From NCBI RefSeq assembly GCF_014200605.1, contig NZ_JACHCE010000005.1, positions 415,145 to 479,144 on the forward strand: 64,000 bases of DNA. Direction: 5' to 3'. The translations under genes and the position numbers were made by a program. Source of the DNA: Pedobacter cryoconitis (GTDB taxonomy: Bacteria; Bacteroidota; Bacteroidia; Sphingobacteriales; Sphingobacteriaceae). Below are positions 62,001-64,000 of this stretch, in pieces. The notes beneath the pieces were generated by a model. That model saw only the letters and a program-made list of their open reading frames with translations. It searched no databases and had not been told where the DNA came from. Each line of letters starts with the position of its first letter. Position 1 is the stretch's first letter.

Positions 62001-64000
62001 ATCGGGGATGAACCATTTCAGGTAATTGGTGATGGTTCAGGTTTTTCGATTACGGATTACCAGGCGCGGCAGGAAGAAGTTGCAGGGGTGATGGAAAGTT
62101 TTATCCGGCCTTTTGACCTGGGACAAGGTCCTTTACTGCGGGTGGGGCTGGTTCATGTGCCTGGAGGAGATTCGCTTTTGATGGTGGATATGCATCACAT
62201 CATTGCTGACGAAGCTTCTCAGGAAATTTTAATTCGTGATTTTATGGCTTTATATGCCGGAGAAGATTTACCTGCTCCGGGTTTACAGTACAAGGAGTAT
62301 GCAGAATGGCAGCAAAGTACTGCTGAACAGGATCGGATGGCTAAACAAAAATCTTTCTGGCTTTCGGAGTATCAGGATCTTCCTGAAACGCTTGATCTTC
62401 CTTTAGATTATACACGTCCTAAACAGGCTGGAAATCAAAATAAAAGTTACAGTTTTGAGCTGGACAAACAGACTACAGCTTCGCTTCGCTATTTAGGTGA
62501 ACAGCATAGCGCAACTTTATATGCAGTTTTGCTATCGGTTTATACGATCCTTCTTGGACGTTTGAGCAGAAGCGAGGATGTGGTGGTCGGTACACCGATC
62601 GCCGGTCGTCGTCATGCAGATCTTGATGGGATGATCGGGATGTTTGTCAATACGCTTGCCTTGCGTAATTATCCTTTAGGAAAGCTGGTTTTCCAGGATT
62701 TCATTGCTGAAGTGAATTCACGTACGCTATCGTGTTTTGACCATCAGGATTTTCAGTACGAGGATCTGGTAGATGAACTGAATCTTCCCCGTAATCTGGG
62801 GCGTAGTCCATTGATCGAGTTCATGTTTTCTTATGAAAATTTTGAGCGCGAAGAATTAGTCATTCCAGATTTAATGCTGAATCCTTATCAGCAGCAGAAA
62901 ATGAGTTCAAAGTTTGATCTGACTCTTGCTGCAATTGAAGATTCGGGTAAACTGGATCTGAGTTTTGCTTATTCAGCAGAACTGTTTAAGGAGACGACAA
63001 TCAGTCGTTTTGCAACTTATTTTAAACACATTGTCGGGCAGGTTTTAGCTGCACCGGATATCAGGTTAAGTGAAATTGGTTTGCTTGTTCCAGCTGAGCG
63101 TTCGCGTTTACTGGAACTGGGGACAGGTGCAATACCTGCTTATTCTGCTAACCAGACAATTGTTCAGTTGTTTGAAGCACAGGTTTTGCAAAGCCCGGAT
63201 GCAGTAGCTCTGGTTTTTGAGGATCAGGTATTGAGCTACCAGGAACTTGATGAGCAGTCAGATCAGTTAAGTTTGTTTTTAGCAGGTCGGGGAGTTGCTC
63301 GCGGAACAGTGATCGGACTACTGCTTGAACGTTCACCTGATATGATTATCGGGATTTTAGGTATTCTAAAAGCGGGTGGTATTTATGTGCCGATTGACAG
63401 CATTTTACCACAGGAGCGTATTCTTTATATGTTAACAGACAGTGGTTCAGGGTTTCTGTTAACTTCCTCAGCTTATTCGGGTATTTATCAGGATCATATT
63501 CCAGTGCTGGATATTGCTGAGGCTAAAACAGGAGATAGTTTAAAAGGTACTCTGGTGAGTGAAGCCGAGGACCTGCTTTATATCATTTATACTTCAGGAA
63601 GTAGCGGAAAGCCTAAGGGAGTGATAGTGAACAACGTTTCCCTGGTTAATTATATTCAAAGCCAGCTGAACTTATTTAAAATAGACAATACTGACCGTAT
63701 CCTTCAATTCTCGACAATCAGTTTTGATGCTTCAGTTGAGCAGATCTGGCTGGCATTGTTAAGCGGAGCAGGTTTAGTATTAGTTAAAAAAGAGGTAATT
63801 ACAGATCAGGCACTGTTGAATTCTTATTTGCATAACCACCAGGTTACGCACCTGCACGCTACGCCTTCGTTTTTGGAAAGTATCAGTCTGTCAGAGCCTA
63901 ATAGTCTGCGTCGTATTATAGCCGCAGGGGAGGTTTGCAGAGCAGAACTGGCTAACCGTTACCTGGAGAAATATGATTTTTACAATAAATATGGTCCTAC
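59016..64000 (+). CDS. Non-ribosomal peptide synthetase (3' partial): docking, half-C, A, T, C, A
   Basis: An open frame of at least 1661 codons running off the window. Residues 1-60 (MEDILSKLRAKNISIDVLNN) match a TubC-type docking domain. Residues about 62-335 equal only the second half of a condensation domain: no HHxxxDG is present. The first A domain spans about 340-830 (A3 YTSGTTGYPKG; FDFSVWE; GITETTVH). A T domain follows with Ser879 in GGHSLKA. A full C domain starts near 925 (HHIIADE at 1060), and a second A domain near 1380 is cut at YNKYGPT. The inferred first-module code D-F-W-S-I-G-M-V-H fits Thr. It probably makes a lipopeptide or other small peptide with the neighbouring hydroxylase. 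Confidence 0.9.
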   Translation, partial: MEDILSKLRAKNISIDVLNNQIKLKIPEGLECEALLDEVNNNSADLISFIERLKNVNSSLLEQDHIAKQKSFWISAYQDLPEALDLPLDYMRNKQTDDQYESHSFEVDEQTTSSIRRLGEINGATIFTVLLSAYTILLSRLSNREDVVVGVSVTGRRHAGPEGITGAFINMLALRNYPSGQLVFRDFLTEVNSRTVSFFDHQDFQYEDLIDELKLPRDTGRNPLFEAAFSYENFETDFSSIPELDLSFYKQRAGISKIDLSLFASTHSGSLYLNLVYPTALFSESSISRFGAYFQRIISAIIIDNDIRIADIDILSDREKDQFLNQDNSRVSYPEERTVVNYFEEQVLLHPDRIALVDQGAELSYRVLDSLSNRLARALRAEGVGRESIVGLLTGRTQETVIGMLGILKAGGAYLPMDLDYPQDRIHYMLEDSKALLLLVTVTGHNEVYPVKALTVQELINRDSISDEAIEPVNSAQDLCYVIYTSGTTGYPKGVLVEHRNVVRLFFHDSPLFDFGASDVWTMFHNPYFDFSVWEIYGALLFGGKLIIIPKMIARDSGAYLDLLVSHGVTILNQTPSAFYNLDEAESLSGLSSGALKLRYIIFGGEALKPLKLASWYKKYPDIKLVNMFGITETTVHVTYKLIGEQEILENVSNIGVPIPTLSTYIFDRYQRLVPQGVSGELYVGGAGVSRGYLNRDELTKARFIQNPYNLEERLYRTGDLCRQQVNGELEYIGRIDHQVKIRGYRIELGEIESRLLEHKKVSDALVIVKEDDIDKYLVGYYVAEKAISVSIIREYLQNLLPDYMLPSYYVHLSAFPLTANGKVDRRALPEVVLATEDEYEAPSSKMEHILVGIWSEILKIDRDKISVSKSFFDLGGHSLKAMILINRIWKKTGTEVSLKTIFSHQDIRSLSACILEMAFGPVYTAIPLAVEKAHYVLSSAQKRLYFLYEFDRDSLAYNMPRAAWLSGEMDRERLVDAFQALIGRHEVLRSTIVMIGDEPFQVIGDGSGFSITDYQARQEEVAGVMESFIRPFDLGQGPLLRVGLVHVPGGDSLLMVDMHHIIADEASQEILIRDFMALYAGEDLPAPGLQYKEYAEWQQSTAEQDRMAKQKSFWLSEYQDLPETLDLPLDYTRPKQAGNQNKSYSFELDKQTTASLRYLGEQHSATLYAVLLSVYTILLGRLSRSEDVVVGTPIAGRRHADLDGMIGMFVNTLALRNYPLGKLVFQDFIAEVNSRTLSCFDHQDFQYEDLVDELNLPRNLGRSPLIEFMFSYENFEREELVIPDLMLNPYQQQKMSSKFDLTLAAIEDSGKLDLSFAYSAELFKETTISRFATYFKHIVGQVLAAPDIRLSEIGLLVPAERSRLLELGTGAIPAYSANQTIVQLFEAQVLQSPDAVALVFEDQVLSYQELDEQSDQLSLFLAGRGVARGTVIGLLLERSPDMIIGILGILKAGGIYVPIDSILPQERILYMLTDSGSGFLLTSSAYSGIYQDHIPVLDIAEAKTGDSLKGTLVSEAEDLLYIIYTSGSSGKPKGVIVNNVSLVNYIQSQLNLFKIDNTDRILQFSTISFDASVEQIWLALLSGAGLVLVKKEVITDQALLNSYLHNHQVTHLHATPSFLESISLSEPNSLRRIIAAGEVCRAELANRYLEKYDFYNKYGP

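Noticed and set aside
59182..63336. Minus- and other-frame reading frames within the NRPS region as separate genes
   Set aside because: They all lie inside the continuous plus-strand NRPS frame with clear domain motifs and show no family features of their own.
63700..64000. Full specificity code of the second NRPS A domain
   Set aside because: The window ends before the last code positions; the visible part (D-A-E-S-I-A-K) is not enough for a call.

Overview
The window looks like chromosome of a Gram-negative Bacteroidota bacterium, most likely Sphingobacteriaceae (Pedobacter-like). The evidence is AT-rich DNA, weak or absent Shine-Dalgarno sites, a Bacteroidota-only type VI secretion system (T6SS subtype iii), a CzcA-TolC fusion, a DUF6660 protein, and one good match to the Bacteroidota promoter form TTTG/TAnnTTTG. 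No rRNA, tRNA, transposase or CRISPR array was seen. The genus is an inference from gene content, not from a marker gene.

Layout. 1-1128: the 3' part of a sensor histidine kinase. 1137-7074: a leftward histidine-utilisation operon, marR-hutH-hutU-hutI-hutG, with overlapping or nearly abutting genes and a perfect palindrome in front of marR. 7075-7483: a non-coding gap with a perfect 29-bp hairpin. 7484-13483: PAP2 phosphatase, TolC-like protein, short HlyD-like adaptor and RND pump in one rightward unit. 13547-15873: a leftward beta-propeller protein, a half-size EamA transporter and a fatty-acid-hydroxylase-type membrane protein. 16155-18530: a stand-alone FtsX/MacB-type permease.

18580-41245 is the T6SSiii locus. 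tssN-tssK and tssE-tssF run left; tssG and a long rightward block (TssO-like pair, PKD protein, tssR, clpV, tssB, tssC) run right. Then come a flavodoxin-fold reductase, four tssD/Hcp genes in A-B-A-B order, vgrG, a DUF2235 lipase-type effector and two lipoproteins that are probable immunity proteins. TssJ, TssL and TssM are absent, as expected for this subtype. Its own envelope proteins (TssN, TssO, PKD protein, TssR) replace them.

41254-51483 is mainly metal and ion transport: an MscS channel, an NRAMP-related transporter, then DUF6660 protein, CzcA-TolC fusion, CzcB and CDF exporter. 51606-56532 holds a dihaem c-type cytochrome, a sulfatase, an ECF-type sigma factor translationally coupled to an inner-membrane/beta-barrel fusion protein, and an FkbM methyltransferase.

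From 57212 to the right edge a peptide natural-product cluster begins. A CmlA-like diiron beta-hydroxylase precedes an NRPS gene that runs out of the window. The NRPS starts with a TubC-type docking domain joined to only the C-terminal half of a condensation domain, then A (Thr-like code), T, a full C domain and a second A domain cut by the edge.

The most interesting items are the rebuilt start of the NRPS beside its hydroxylase, the sigma factor/barrel pair, the duplicated heterotypic Hcp pair with its effector module, and several clean palindromic sites that look like regulator-binding sites.
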